From positions 11,222,001-11,286,000 of the forward strand of contig NC_083386.1 of assembly GCF_031755915.1 (NCBI RefSeq): a stretch of 64,000 bases of DNA. Direction: 5' to 3'. Origin of the DNA: Ziziphus jujuba. Its lineage: Eukaryota; Streptophyta; Magnoliopsida; Rosales; Rhamnaceae. Under the pieces are notes generated by a model. The model searched no databases, was not told where the DNA came from, and was given only the letters and a program-made list of their open reading frames with translations. Made by a program: the position numbers and the translations under genes. Positions within the stretch are counted from its first letter, which is position 1. Each line of letters starts with the position of its first letter. Positions 1 to 13,283 of the stretch are shown here, piece by piece.

Positions 1-135
1 CATAAAGCGTCTGGATCCTGGATGTTCTTCAACTCAATTTTTACAGTCTTGGACTTGAATATGGGCTTGTGTCTAAACGTCGTTCTAATGGAACTTAAAT
101 GGCCACCATAGTTTCTCACACAGCGTTCCAGGATT
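1..135 (-). CDS. Possible partial exon of an unidentified gene at the window edge
   Basis: On the minus strand a frame stays open for about 44 codons, from a possible splice acceptor (TTTGCAATCAG, just right of 135) to the window edge. The translation is rich in Lys, Arg, Ile and Leu and contains the stretch RTTFRHKPIFKSKTVKIEL. Base composition is visibly less AT-rich than the DNA to its right, and the other two minus frames have stops. I do not recognise a family, and the exon cannot be extended because the window ends. It could be a chance open stretch. Confidence 0.3.
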
Positions 136-997
136 CTGATTGCAAATTAATTACTTAACCTCCACTCTATTTATTTATTTTTGGGTAATTACTTACCCTA
201 CTCTGTCTCTCTAAAACTATATATATATATATATATTTTTTTTTTTTTCAAAAAGTTCAAATTTTACATTTGTAGATCTTTATGCATGCTAGCCTCTAAG
301 CATTTTATCAAATTAATATTCCCCTCTTCCTCTTGGAATGGTTCTCATAACAACGACCATGCGTGCTTACCCCAGGTTCGATCATATAGCTGAAGTTAAT
401 TAAAAAAAAAAGAAAAGAAATCCCTACCCCAATTTAACGTATATATGTCCCCAAAAAAGAAATAAATAAATAACAGAATAAATAAATAAAAAAAGGAAAT
501 CACCCAATTTCTTATTGGTTAGTTTGTTATAAAAAATATGACTATCAATATTATTTATACCAAATAAGCAGTCAATATTGGTTTTATTCTTGAGTTACAA
601 ATCTATCTCAAAAATATTTAATAACGTGATCAACTGGAAGAAAACGAAGGTTTTGTACATAGACCGGGAAATCCGATCCTGAAAGTGGGACATACAATAG
701 CACAGTAGGAGATAATATCAACCATATATATTTGATCCACAAATATTTGATTATTTTCAATCACATACATTCGCACTACCTCATCCGAAAATTGGATTTT
801 TCTTCAATGAGCATAAAAAAATTTTGTTGCAAAAGAAAACAACAACAAACAGAAACATGGTTTCAAATATTAAGCATATCCGTGGTAATAAACCAGCTAA
901 AAATATATATATTATATAATTTTAGTGGAGAAGAAAACAGCAAGAATACTAACCTCAAGGACTAAAGATGGTCTGCGTTCCCAAGCATTCACTGTTT
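136..997. other. AT-rich intergenic region upstream of Rubisco activase
   Basis: No coding pattern seen. It contains a TA repeat followed by a T run near 220-250, A-rich stretches (400-500) and a GATAA-type motif near 711. The sequence is consistent with distal promoter or intergenic DNA. Confidence 0.5.
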
Positions 998-1007
998 GAC
1001 ACGTGTC
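998..1007. promoter_or_regulatory. Palindromic G-box upstream of Rubisco activase
   Basis: GACACGTGTC is a perfect 10-bp palindrome with the CACGTG core, about 100 bp upstream of the likely TATA box of the Rubisco activase gene. G-boxes bind bZIP and bHLH factors (for example HY5 and PIF types) and are usual in light-regulated photosynthesis promoters. The function here is inferred from position. Confidence 0.6.
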
Positions 1008-1098
1008 AGCCAAGGCAATCTTCATTGTGTGGCCCTTAACACGTTGAATGAAACAATCCCCAAAGATATCATCTTGTTTACACTTCACAAACTGTTAC

Positions 1099-1104
1099 TA
1101 TAAG
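1099..1104 (+). promoter_or_regulatory. Probable TATA box of Rubisco activase
   Basis: TATAAG lies 130 bp upstream of the start codon in otherwise mixed sequence. A CT-rich tract (about 1150-1178), typical of plant 5' untranslated leaders, follows it. The transcription start is not visible directly but would fall near 1130. Confidence 0.5.
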
Positions 1105-1233
1105 TCCTCCCACTTCTCCATTTTTATCCCCCTCAAAAGACCTCTCTGCACCTTCTCTCTCTCTCTCTCTCTCTCTCCCAAATAATACAAAACCCACATT
1201 AGATCACAACACTCCATTCCCGGACAATCATCG

Positions 1234-4200
1234 ATGGCTGCCGCCGTCTCCACCATCGGAGCCGTCAACCGAGCACCTGTATGTACTACTTCACATTTCT
1301 TTCCCAACATTAATTTCATGTCTATTGTCATGTTCTAGATTAATTATCCATATATAGATATTTTTATGTACATGAATTATTCCATATATATTTATATGTA
1401 TATATATATATATATTATAGATTACTAATTCAATCAAATACAGTATAACGAGCTATAAAATAGTTTCCAAAAGATTAGATCTAATTAAGGCAATGAGAGA
1501 GTGATGGTTAATTAAAATTAGGTGGTTAATTAATTACTTAATGGTTGATTATTATTGATATGGCAGGTGAGAATAAATGGGTCAAGCGGTGGGGCATCAG
1601 TACCAAGCTCAGCGTTCATGGGGAACAGTTTGAAGAAAGTGAGCTCGGCAAGGTTTGTGAATCCGAAGGCTATGCCTGGAAACTTTAAGGTTGTTGCGGC
1701 AGAAGAGTACGATGAAGACAAACAAACAGGCAAGGACCGATGGAAGGGTCTTGCCTATGACATTTCGGACGACCAACAAGATATCACCAGAGGCAAGGGT
1801 ATGGTTGATTCCCTCTTCCAAGCACCCATGCAAACTGGTACTCACTATGCCGTCATGAGTTCCTACGAGTACATCAGCACTGGACTCCGCCAGTAAGTCT
1901 ATTATCTGTATACATATAATATTATGTATATAGATAAATTCCTTAATTTCCACAAATATTAATCTTAATTTAATTAGGGGTTCTAAATATATGTTTCTTT
2001 TCTTTTTTAGGTACTTGGACAACAACATGGATGGATTTTACATTGCTCCTGCTTTCATGGACAAGCTTGTTGTTCACATCACCAAGAACTTCATGACTCT
2101 ACCCAACATCAAGGTATATATAATATAAAATTTTGTTATTATATGGTCAGATGTATGGTCAGATGAATTATACATAATTTGGGTAATTTGCCTTATGAAC
2201 TACATATAATGAGAAAACGAATTATCAGATTTACATGTAATTTGACTAACGATGGCAACCATAATGGGTGCGATGTTCTCATGATCATAGCAGATTTGAT
2301 ATAATATATATATATATATATATATTATGATTGCTATAGTATTTTTAATTAAATACTATATATAGATTATACTCAGCTTTAAAAACAACAAATATTTGAC
2401 AAAACTTTGACAATCTCAGGTGCCTCTTATCTTGGGTATCTGGGGAGGAAAAGGTCAAGGAAAATCATTCCAGTGTGAGCTTGTCTTTGCCAAGATGGGA
2501 ATCAGGTGAGTTGATTTCATCATGTTCAACATATATAAATATAGGATTTTTCTTTAAAAAAATCATGTTTATGAATACCAAAATTACATGGATATTTTTA
2601 AAAAGATATATCTATTTTTTTAAAGATATACATATAAATATTTAGATATATATATTATAAAATGAAATATGTATTTTTCATATCATTATTATATAAAAAT
2701 ATATATAAGGTTGTTTTAAAATGCAGATGTTGGTATATTTTTATCGTAAAAATATTTTAAAAGATAATAATTATTGTCGTTAATATAATTACACAAATAT
2801 ATAATTTTTTTAAAAATTATTATCTTATCAAATATCTACTGATAAAAAAATACAAAAATTCACTCCATAAAATTTCTATATATATATATATATATATATA
2901 TCTATTGCAGCCCAATCATGATGAGTGCTGGAGAACTGGAAAGTGGAAACGCAGGAGAGCCAGCCAAGCTTATTAGGCAAAGGTACCGTGAGGCAGCTGA
3001 CATCATCAAGAAGGGAAAAATGTGCGCACTCTTCATCAACGATCTTGATGCAGGAGCTGGTCGTATGGGTGGGACCACCCAATACACGGTCAACAACCAG
3101 ATGGTCAACGCCACCCTCATGAACATCGCTGATAACCCAACCAATGTTCAGCTCCCCGGTATGTACAACAAGGAAGAGAACCCCCGCGTCCCCATCATCG
3201 TCACCGGTAACGATTTCTCTACCCTCTACGCTCCTCTCATCCGTGACGGTCGTATGGAGAAGTTCTACTGGGCTCCTACCAGGGAAGACCGTATCGGTGT
3301 CTGCAAAGGAATTTTCAGGACCGACAATGTTCCCGATGAGGACATCGTCAAGCTCGTCGATACCTTCCCCGGCCAATCCATCGGTTAGTTAATTTTCCAT
3401 GCATGCATACATACATAAGCGGTAATAGTGTGACACAAATCCAAACGTTTAAGATTGTAGATCCTGATATCATATTAAATTATTAATTATTATTGATTTC
3501 AAAAATTTAATTAACATGAATAAATTTGTATGAATATATGCATGAGTGGTGATAGCATAACTATGTTAAATTACTACAGTTTACAAAAGTTTAAGTGTTA
3601 AAAAATGAATTTGATATGTATATGGCATTCTTTTTCATTTTTTATATATTTTTGAAACTCTTATGTCCATGGATCCAGATATGAAAATTATTATATGAAC
3701 CGTGGTTTCTTGTGCAGATTTCTTTGGTGCCCTAAGGGCAAGAGTCTACGATGACGAAGTGAGAAACTGGATCGCAGGCGTTGGAGTCGATGGTGTTGGG
3801 AAGAGGCTGGTGAACTCGAAAGAAGGACCACCAACATTCGACCAACCAAAAATGACATTGGAGAAGCTGTTGGAGTACGGAAACTTGCTTGTCCAAGAGC
3901 AAGAGAATGTGAAGAGAGTCCAATTGGCTGACAAGTATTTGAACGAAGCTGCTCTTGGTGAAGCTAATGAAGATGCTTTGAAGAGTGGATCTTTCTACGG
4001 TTAGCTTCCTTAAATCCTGCCTAAGAAGGCCTTGATTGGGAGGTTTGCATATATTTCTCTTTTTTTCAGATTATACTAAAATCAGACTAATTTTTTTTTT
4101 TTTTTTTTTTTGAAATCTTTGTTTTTATTTTTTGATTATATTTGGTATAGGGAAAGCAGCCCAGCAAGTAAATATTCCAGTACCTGAAGGTTGTACTGAT

Positions 4201-4266
4201 CCAAATGCTGGAAACTTTGACCCAACTGCTAGGAGTGATGATGGTAGCTGTCTGTATACATTTTAA
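1234..4266 (+). CDS. RCA: Ribulose bisphosphate carboxylase/oxygenase activase, chloroplastic
   Basis: AAA+ ATPase of the chloroplast stroma that removes inhibitory sugar phosphates from Rubisco. Exons read from the sequence: 1234-1278, 1567-1892, 2011-2113, 2420-2505, 2911-3383, 3718-3999, 4151-4266, which join in frame to 476 residues, the usual length of the long isoform. Residues 1 to about 58 form a Ser/Ala/basic transit peptide. Walker A GGKGQGKS is at 167-174 and Walker B LFINDLD at 227-233. The C-terminal extension (440-476) carries the Cys453/Cys472 pair, which in the alpha isoform is controlled by thioredoxin. If the last intron is retained, reading runs through GGT TAG and stops at 4004, giving a 439-residue beta isoform. 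Introns hold TA repeats. The match to plant activases is near continuous, so identity is secure; the isoform choice is inferred. Confidence 0.97.
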
Positions 4267-6067
4267 GGCCTTTTCTTTAAATATATAATAAATATTTGTG
4301 GGGATTAAAAAGAGAGCTTTTAATTTTAAGGGATGTTGATAAAAACAATAATTGTTGTTACCAGCTTCTTTTTTAATGCATTGGTTATCCTCTAATGTTT
4401 TGTCTTATAGTACTCTACACATACAACATTGTTCCATTTTATTATGTGATTTTTTTTTTCAATTTTTAATCAACAAGAAAAATTATATATGTTTTGGTTA
4501 AAAGTGAATATGATCATTTTTTTTTTCATGAAAACAGATAATAATTTCAAATGTTAATTTTAAAATTTTCAATTTCCTCTTTGGATATTTGAGAAAAATA
4601 TTATCTGTTATCAATGGTAACAATCATCTTATAAATTTACTAAATCAAAAATTTATCATATTCAAATAATTTATAGATCTAATGTCACATTTAGTAAAAA
4701 ATTTATAATATTTGTATAGGATGTACTCAAAATGCTCGGGCATGTTACAGCCAAGCCGAATTGCTTCTGCTCCAAGAACATAGAACTATGTCAATTGTAA
4801 AAGATGTTAATCTATTTATCCAATGGATTTTTTGAGTGTTAAAGAGTATATTTATAGCATAAAATAACTCTAAGTATGGGACTAGCTATTGATATGTTTA
4901 AAAAAAAAAAAAAAAACCTTACTTGAATATATTTAATTGTTTTTTACCTATAAAATTCGCTGTAAGATAATATATTATTTTGTACGGATTTTTCTTGTCC
5001 AAGTGTATCATGATTTTGCCATCAATAATTTTCCTTGGTTAATAATAATTATAGTTTTGCCAATATTTATGAGGTCTTTAATTCTTTCTCCCTTATAAAG
5101 GTAATGAGATAATTAAGATTATATATCATTTGATAATTTAATTGATTTTTTAAAAAAATTCATTTTTTTAAATTATATTTTTCGAAGAAAAAATTATTAC
5201 ATAGTTAAAGACAACAATGAATAATAATTATATTAGTAATTGTTTTACTAATGATCATCACAAATATCGACACTTAAAAATAATATACGTTTCAAACTTA
5301 ATTGTAGTGGTAATAAATCATCAAATTTCCAAGCATATAATAGCATTCCCGATAAACTTTTTTTTTTTTTTTGGTCCAAGTTATCTTTATTTTGGGCTTT
5401 ATTATTGGTTCTTTCATATTTGGGTCAACGAAGTAAGAGAGATGGGCTGGTCCAGCCAACATATAGAGGATAGGCCTTGAGCCAGAAATTAGCATCAGAA
5501 TCTATACTTTCTTTCTTCAGTGAGATTTGAAATAGGTTTTTATTTATTTAATTTTTTTTTTTTCAAAGGAACAAAAACTCAAAATCACTGTCGCAGGAAC
5601 ATCCTAGAAACTTTCCCGATGAATGCACACCCTAGAAACTTATTATTTTTATCATCTGTACCACAAAATAGAGATTATTTTTCGACCACAAGATAGAGTA
5701 TTATTTGGATTCACAAGCAGAAGTGGAGCCCATATATAGAGTCCATCTTTTATATTTTTGTGAGTGGATAATGATACACCAAATACCTAGATAATTGACT
5801 AGTTAGTGTTGATATACCAAATACCTAGACAATTGACTAATTAGTTTTCTTATACCACATTTTGTATCTTAAATGAAAATTCTTTGCCAAGTTATCAAAA
5901 ATTGAAAAGTCTTTGTCAATGTGAATGTGTATATATATATATACATTTTTATTAGGAGTACAATAATTTTTAAATTAAAAAAAGAAGGCACAAGTAAAAT
6001 CCACAATTTTAGTAGTGTAGATAAAAGTTGAAAGGTTTATCATTGAATTAACCTTATTTTATCCTCA
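4267..6067. other. AT-rich intergenic DNA downstream of Rubisco activase
   Basis: It begins with the 3' untranslated region of the activase gene (the poly(A) site is not identified). The rest is A/T-rich with long T and A runs (for example 4890-4915 and 5360-5372). A short direct repeat sits near 5770-5850: the phrase ACCAAATACCTAGA is followed by AATTGACTA in both copies. No gene is recognised. Confidence 0.5.
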
Positions 6068-6905
6068 ACTTAAACATTTGCAAGGAGTTTTTTTTTCCCT
6101 TCTTTTCCCAAGAGTCAAAATAGCATATCATAATCCCTATAAAATCATTGTCAAGTTGTCTTTTCTTTTTGTTTTGTTTCTTTTTCTTTTTGATGCCAAT
6201 AGAAGGCTTTATTTATTTATTTATTTTTTTCTGTTTTTTTCTCTAAATTTTTGCTAATCTCTTTGTTTAAAAAAGAAAAAAAGAAAAAAGAAAAACCTCA
6301 TTTGGCGCCTCCATAGTACATCAATAACGACGTAAGCAAAATAACATAAAAACTTTGACCATTACTTTTACGAGAATGATCTCGAATGGCTTGTAATAAA
6401 ATATGGTAATGGTAAACCATATAGCCATTTGTGAACAATCTTGAATTAAGAACCAATTTGAGCTCCTTTTTTTTTTTTTTTTTTTTTGCTAGAAAATTTG
6501 AGCTCCATGTATCCTCAATGCTTTGGACACGTCATATTTGTGAAGGCACCCTACAAGCTTTTATTTGTTTATTTAAATTTATAACCATTTTAAACTGCTT
6601 TAATTAATTAATATATAAGATCTTTTTATTAATATATTTTTGAAATAATCATATTTTTTTGTTATTAATAATTAATAGAATCTAACAACACAGAAGATTA
6701 AAAAAAAATCAAATTAAAAAAAAAAATCTGCTCTGGTTTTGTGACAAGTATTATTCTTCTGCTTTAATCTTAATTTTGGCAATTTAAAGCCACAAAAAAC
6801 ACGTTTATTGTTTTTAATTCTTATATGGGCTAGCCTAGGAGTAGGAGGAGGACTCAAGTTTATTGTCTGACAATCTCCCACGTGACACAACAAGAAGAAC
6901 ATTTG
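6068..6905. repeat. Tandem segmental duplication, copy A
   Basis: This block matches the block at about 6950-7650 in order and direction. Shared landmarks include AAACATTTGCAA at the left, ATCTAACAACACAGAA, TCTGCTCTGG, TTAATTTTGGCAATTTAAAGCC, and an ACACAACAA plus GAAC ending. Copy A is longer because it holds extra T/A-rich stretches near 6170-6290. Divergence is clear but moderate, so the duplication is not recent. No protein is encoded. Confidence 0.8.
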
Positions 6906-6949
6906 CAAGGATTTACTATTGGACCAACTTCATTAATTAATGGTCAATG

Positions 6950-7650
6950 TAAACATTTGCAAAGAATTTTTTTTTTTTCCTCATAAAATTAGAGACCAAG
7001 TTAGCATATCATAGTTGCCATAAAATAAAAATCATTGTTAAATGGTTTTTGGTAGGGTTAATCGCTTTTTGTTTTGAAAAATACCTCATTATGACATCTC
7101 CATAATACATCAGTAACCACATAAGCAAAGTAACATGAAACTTTGATCTTCACTTGTACGAAAATGATCTCTAAGGTCTTGTAATATAAAATATGGTATC
7201 CGTAAAATGATAAAAGCTATTTCAGGATCACCTTAATGAAAAAACAATTTGAGCTCCTTGCCTCCACATCTGTGTGTAAGCACTTTGATCATAATGTGTC
7301 AAGCTTTTATTTGTTTATTAAAATTTATAACCATTTTTTTTTTTTTTTACAAATTTATAACCATTTTAAACTGCTTTAATTAAGTAATATTAATATCTTT
7401 TTACGTAATCATATTTTATCATTATTAATTATTAATAGGATCTAACAACACAGAAAATTTTAAAAAAAATAAAAAATATCTGCTCTGGTCTTGAGACGAC
7501 TATTCTTCTTCTGTATTTATCTTAATTTTGGCAATTTAAAGCCGCAAAAAAAGAAAAAAAAGACAGTTTTTGTTTTTAATTTTTATTTGAGGCTAGGAGA
7601 ACTCAGGTTTACAATTGTCTATCGTCCACGAGACACAACAACAAGAACCT
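6950..7650. repeat. Tandem segmental duplication, copy B
   Basis: Second copy of the 6068-6905 block, in the same orientation, separated by about 45 bp. It has an internal repeat of ATTTATAACCATTTT around a T run (7325-7365) that copy A has only once. A GAA trinucleotide run follows at about 7708-7730. No coding capacity is seen. Confidence 0.8.
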
Positions 7651-9100
7651 TGACAACAAAAACAGGTTTTACATTTTTATTCGTTGCTTCAGTAAAAAGA
7701 TTTTGAAAAAAGAAGAAGAAGAAGAAGAAGTAGAATTAATGGGGCCTAGACCCTCTCCTTGGTTACTAAAATCAGAAAGAAGTGGAAAGTATTTGATTTT
7801 CTTTTGTTTTCTGGTATTGCCTTTGAATTACGTAACTGCAATTTACATTACTTGATTGCCAAAATATTCTTTTTTTGTCTCATTAATTATATACCTCATG
7901 ATATCATGGAAAAATTAGATTATTCCTTTGACTAACTCTTTGAAAATTGTTGTCCAAGAAATTAATTTCTTATACTTATCTTTGTTTTACAAGAAAAATA
8001 TGTTTAATTGGTGTGCAGTTCTTCAAAGAAAATGGTAGACAATTTGACAACGAGTTTTGGATGACTTCACACAATTACCAAAATGATGGGACTTAAATAT
8101 CTGAAACCTTAAGACTTTGTTTGATATGTACTAGGAAATTACTATTAGATGAAATAAACAAGAAATGAAAAGAAATTGTATTCTAGTACTTTTTCATTGT
8201 TTCATTAGGAACAAGATGAGATTTTATAAGTTTTAATTTAATTTCTAGGGAAATAATTAAGGGAGAAATTTCTTTCTCTTCTATTAACAAAAATAAAAAC
8301 TGATAATTTACCCCAAAAAATATATAAAATCTGATGGATTTTCAAGGTTTTTGAAGCTGAATTGAGCACCTGAAGTTTGCAAAACAACTCACTGGAGCTA
8401 GCACAGGTACCATTCTGAAATCATTCAAAATGGCAATAAGGCAATGCCATTAACACCTTTTTTTTTTTTTTTGGCTGAAAGCAAAGCCATCCACGCAATC
8501 GCAAAATTCAAGAGACATTACATAAATATTTTCAGTGATTATATTATTGCTTATGTATGATAATATATACTACTTTGAATATATTGTTGTATGATAATAA
8601 ATTCTTTGAGGTTCACTTGGAATATTGTATTTAATTAAAACATGGATTAAAAATTAAACAAAATGTATTCGTATTTTTAGTACAGCTCATATTTTTATAA
8701 CTATACTTTTAGATTTGAATTAGAAGGGATTTTTTTATGGCTTATTTCCCATCTTAACATTTTAATTTTGTAAAACTCGTCAAAACACTTATATAATTTT
8801 TATTTTTATTTTTTATCATTTATAACAACTTTCCCTCTATTATGATGTTAAATTCATAAACTACTAAGTATAGTCAAGTGAGAATGACTTGTTAAATCTA
8901 TAAATTACTAAGTATAGTTCGGTGAGAATGGCTGATCAACTGGTCTAACTTCACTTGACATTATATAATTATTTAGACGTAAGTAATTTCACATTTCTTA
9001 AAGTTTTGTGGTAATGTTTTCCTAATTAGAGACTAATATTCCTAAAGGATTTCAAGTATAGAAATGACCTAATAGTAAAATTACTAAGAGTACACTTCCA

Positions 9101-9129
9101 ATATAATATATATATATATATATATATAT

Positions 9130-9176
<47 letters not shown>
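9101..9176. repeat. Compound microsatellite (AT)n(AG)n
   Basis: A run of AT dinucleotides up to about 9129 is followed directly by about 23 AG units up to 9176. It is likely to vary in length between individuals. No link to a gene is seen. Confidence 0.95.
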
Positions 9177-9178
<2 letters not shown>

Positions 9179-10347
9179 TTATAAATGAAACAAAAACCCC
9201 TTATCATGTATATTAGAAGTTCAAATAGTACAAAGAATAAGTACTCTGTTTTTCCCGATTTCTTGCTTTCACAAGGCATGAGCATTAGCTAAATGTTGTG
9301 TCATTCTATGCGTACTCAGCTTCAGCATTATTCTAATGGCTTCTCAAACCAGTTTTGAACATTCAAAGAGTCCCAAACTTTGCTTATAAAAATGTTGTTC
9401 TTTGTCAAAAGGTGGGACTTGCGGCAGTAGTTGACTTACCTGTATATATATATATAATAATTTTACACATATAAATATATATATATCATAATATATAATT
9501 CCAATCAAATAAAGATATCTTCACTTTAATAATGTAAAAACGCACATCTCACTACTTAAAAACCTATAATTTAAAATGGGCATTTTATAAATATTGGTAG
9601 GATGTACATTTAAACATTGTTAAAGTTAGGATATTTTAATATGATTAGAACTGTAATAATACATATATAATTATTTTTATATAATTGCCTATCCCATAGG
9701 CTACCTTGACAAGAAACCCAAACCAAAGACAGATGCAAAAGGGAATTAAGGGAGTGCATTTCCCACCAACTTTTCCATTGACGCTCAATGTAATTTCATT
9801 TATACATTCTCAAAGTCAAACATCAACCAATTAAATTTATGCTAGCTTTTGAACCATACTGCTCAACTCCCCCATACACCACCAAGACCAAAGTGCAAAG
9901 AAAGATAAAGTTGAAATTCTCTTCCTAATGGAAGTCCAAAGTCATATATACGTTCAGTCAACTTCAGAATGACAAAAGCAGCTCAAAATGATACGCAAAA
10001 AGAAATTCAGAAATGCTCATCCCCCAAGCCCCAAGCCTCTACAAAAAAAATATATTCTCTTTTCTCCAATTTCTATATATTTTTATACCTTTGTTTGTTT
10101 TGAATAAATAAAATCTCCACCAAACTTTTGGTATATATATACATATATATATATATATACACAGGTATATTTCCAACTTGATTGGTTCTCATCCTTATCT
10201 TGTGGATAGAATTGCTTTTGTTAGAGATGAGGCGCATAATTATCTGTCGAAAAGAAAAGAAACTATTTACCAAAAAAAAAAAAAAGAAAAAAGAAAAAAG
10301 AAAAAGAAAAAGAGTAGATTGGAAACCATTTGGTAGATGTGTGAAAT

Positions 10348-10376
10348 ACACACACACACAGACACACACACACACA
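10348..10376. repeat. (CA)n microsatellite
   Basis: CA dinucleotides with a single interruption by G. A purine-rich A/G tract at about 10250-10315 lies just upstream. A simple repeat only. Confidence 0.9.
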
Positions 10377-13283
10377 TAGGTTCTTATGAGATACATGAGA
10401 TAAAAATTTGAGATTATATATATGAGGATCTTGTCCTTGACCTCAAAAGGGATAATTGAATGTCAGGAAAAAAATATATATATATATAGAAATGAAACAC
10501 TTATTCAATTAGAAAATTATGACTATACGATATATTCAATTTTTTTTTTAATTTACATTTTTGAAAAATATTCACCTGAACCATGTGGCATAATTTTAAA
10601 ATGTGGGTAAAAAGGAAAAGTCATTTTCACAATCCGAAAGAAACCCCAACAAAGAAATTTTTAGTATTATTTTAATTGTATTTCAAAAGCATTTGCTGGA
10701 AACTTCCCTTTCAAACCACTGGAAGGGAGGCAACTGTATAATAAATAAATACGTGGTCCTTATATTTTTTTAAAGTGAAACGCCAAATTGATGTCCAAGC
10801 AATGACTTAAAGCCATGCCTTGGATATTTAATAAATGATGTGGTATCACAAGTTATGAACATTTAATAACTAATTTGTAGGACTTTTACATGTTTAATCT
10901 TAATATCATTTATGGTTTTAGATTATTCAGTTTTATATGATATGAGATAATTGGAAGTGGTACATGATAATATAGCTTATATCTATTACATGTAGTACCT
11001 TTTCGTGGAATATACAGCACATATATACATGCAGTTGCAAGTTTTACTTTAAAATATATTTTCTCCTAAAATATGAATTTGTTGATATACATGAATGTAA
11101 TGAGATCAATTTTGTTAACTTATACCCCCCAAAAAAAAAATAATAAATAAAAATTCACAAGACAAAACAACCATTTAATGTTATCTCATAATTATAATAT
11201 ATTGAAGCGTTGTCAATTTGTTACTGATTTTAGATAAGGTCTTTTATCAATACTTAAAGACCTTTGGTTTAGCTCTTAATAAGCTTTTGGTATAAAAAAG
11301 AAATGCTATGACAGCATATAAAGTTGAAGTTTGACACAACTTTTATCAATTACTTTTTTTTTTTTTTGGTGAATTAACTTTTATCAAATACTTATTTACT
11401 TATCTGTTTTAGTTGATGATGTGATAGATTTAGTTATTTACATGTTTCAGGGTGTAAACTTCCTGTCCATTTCAATTTATTTCCTTAATCATTTTTTTAT
11501 CTAGTAAAGATTTAATGGTCTAATTTCTCTTTGTTTTCTTATGGTTAGATGTATTACTAATTTTGTCTTTTCAAGTAACTCTTTCACAGAAAAATGTCGA
11601 TATGCTAATATTCTTGTAGGCACTTGGCAAAGTTAATAGGAAAAATCATGATAGCATGTAATCAAACAATCGTCCCAATCTAAGGTGGACGACATGTACT
11701 AAAATTATATATATATATATATATATAAGATCAAAAATCACCTTATCCAAAATCTACAATGGTGTTGGCATTTAAAAGCGCATATAATAAATAGGTTAAG
11801 GTTTGAATCTGAATTTAGATATATATTTTTAATATTTTTTATTAGGTTAAATTTAGGAGTACAATGAACTATGAAAACTATGTGTGTATAAATGCATAAA
11901 TAAGTATCCTATACAAATTTTTTTATCTAAAATCCTAGATTGAAAAAATGAGTATGTAGTAATCACATAAAATTGAGGCATAACACACAATAATTATGTA
12001 TGAAACCACATTGTGATAAGAAATTAATCATGAAATATTGAATGATCAAATATCCCAAAATGGGTCTTGTTTGCAAATTTCTAAATTTCGATCAAGTGGG
12101 AATTAGTTTTTTTTTCGTCTATGGTTTAATCTGAAGTTTTGAAAATGGAGAAAGATATATTCTGGTTCAGCGAATATGCCAATTAGACAATACAAAATGC
12201 ACCACGTGTTTGGTATTTAAAAATAAACAGTACTAAGAAGCACCAGCTTTTGTGCTTTTTATAGTTTTTGGTTGTCAAGGACAAAAAAGGTAAGCTGTTG
12301 GCATTTGGGAGCCATGGGGTTTGGGTTGTGACACTGACGTTGTATTCAATATGCATAAATATTATTGTTAAATTTCTTTATTTTTACACGACAATTTTTA
12401 CTCCATTTTTTATGTTAGTTATGAGAATAATAATAATGATAACTTAAGTCGTGTTGAGATAACTTTTAATTCTACTTTCTTACAATTTTTACTTTTTCCA
12501 GACGAGGTTAATAATAAGTTATATTTTATCAATTTTGGTTTTAAGTTTTATTTTCCATATTTAAAATTATTTTAGAAAGTTGTCTTGTTTCTGAATTTTT
12601 AAAGCAAACATTCCAAAGCCATGCCTAACATGACCCAGATGTGAAATCTCACCGGACAAAACCACAGCATGATAAGTCAAGGAAAGAAAAAGGAAAATAA
12701 TAGTATAAAGAGACCACTTTAGCCATTTGAGACGTAAACAAATGGTTGGAACTTAGAGGTTGACCATTGTAATGTTATTTATTTTTTTTTTTTTCTGGGG
12801 TTCATTTTTCGGATTATCCACTGAAGAATGTGGTTTTTACTACATTACTTATCATAAATTAAACAAGATGGCTATAATTATTGTTTCAGAAACACAATAA
12901 ATGAAGAACCTTTATTCACCAAATAAATAAATAATAATAATAATAAATGAAGTACCTTTATTGAATGGAAACACTCTAGAGAAGCATAGACAATCTATGG
13001 GAGAAGCAAAGAAAGTGAAAAGCTTTACCATCTGCGGGGTTTTAAAGTTGTTGGTTAAGGCTAAGGTGTGCGAGCTGGTGGTAAAGTTGGCCTTCAAATC
13101 TTGATCCCTGATTCACAAGCTCATATTCACAATCTCAGATTCTTCTTTTTTCTTCCATAAGTTCTCCAAACAAAAGCATCGAAGACCAGTGACAGTTTCA
13201 GATTCTCTCTCGTCTCTCAAAAATAATTATCCAAATTTAGTTACTACCTGAAGCAGATCCAGCAGTTCACAGAGCTCGATTCC

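Larger units (their letters stand above)
7651..13283. other. Long AT-rich intergenic region
   Basis: About 5.6 kb without a recognisable gene. It holds microsatellites (listed separately), several TA tracts (9440-9490, 10130-10160, 11705-11727) and homopolymer runs. The last 200 bp contain the leader of the lectin receptor kinase. Short open frames here are low-complexity translations of simple repeats. Confidence 0.5.

Noticed and set aside
1609..2028. A 139-codon antisense frame across Rubisco activase exons 2 and 3
   Set aside because: It spans an intron and opposes well-defined coding exons; no family match.
9052..9285. A 77-codon minus frame with a Leu-Ser repeat
   Set aside because: Translation of the (AT)n(AG)n microsatellite; not a protein gene.
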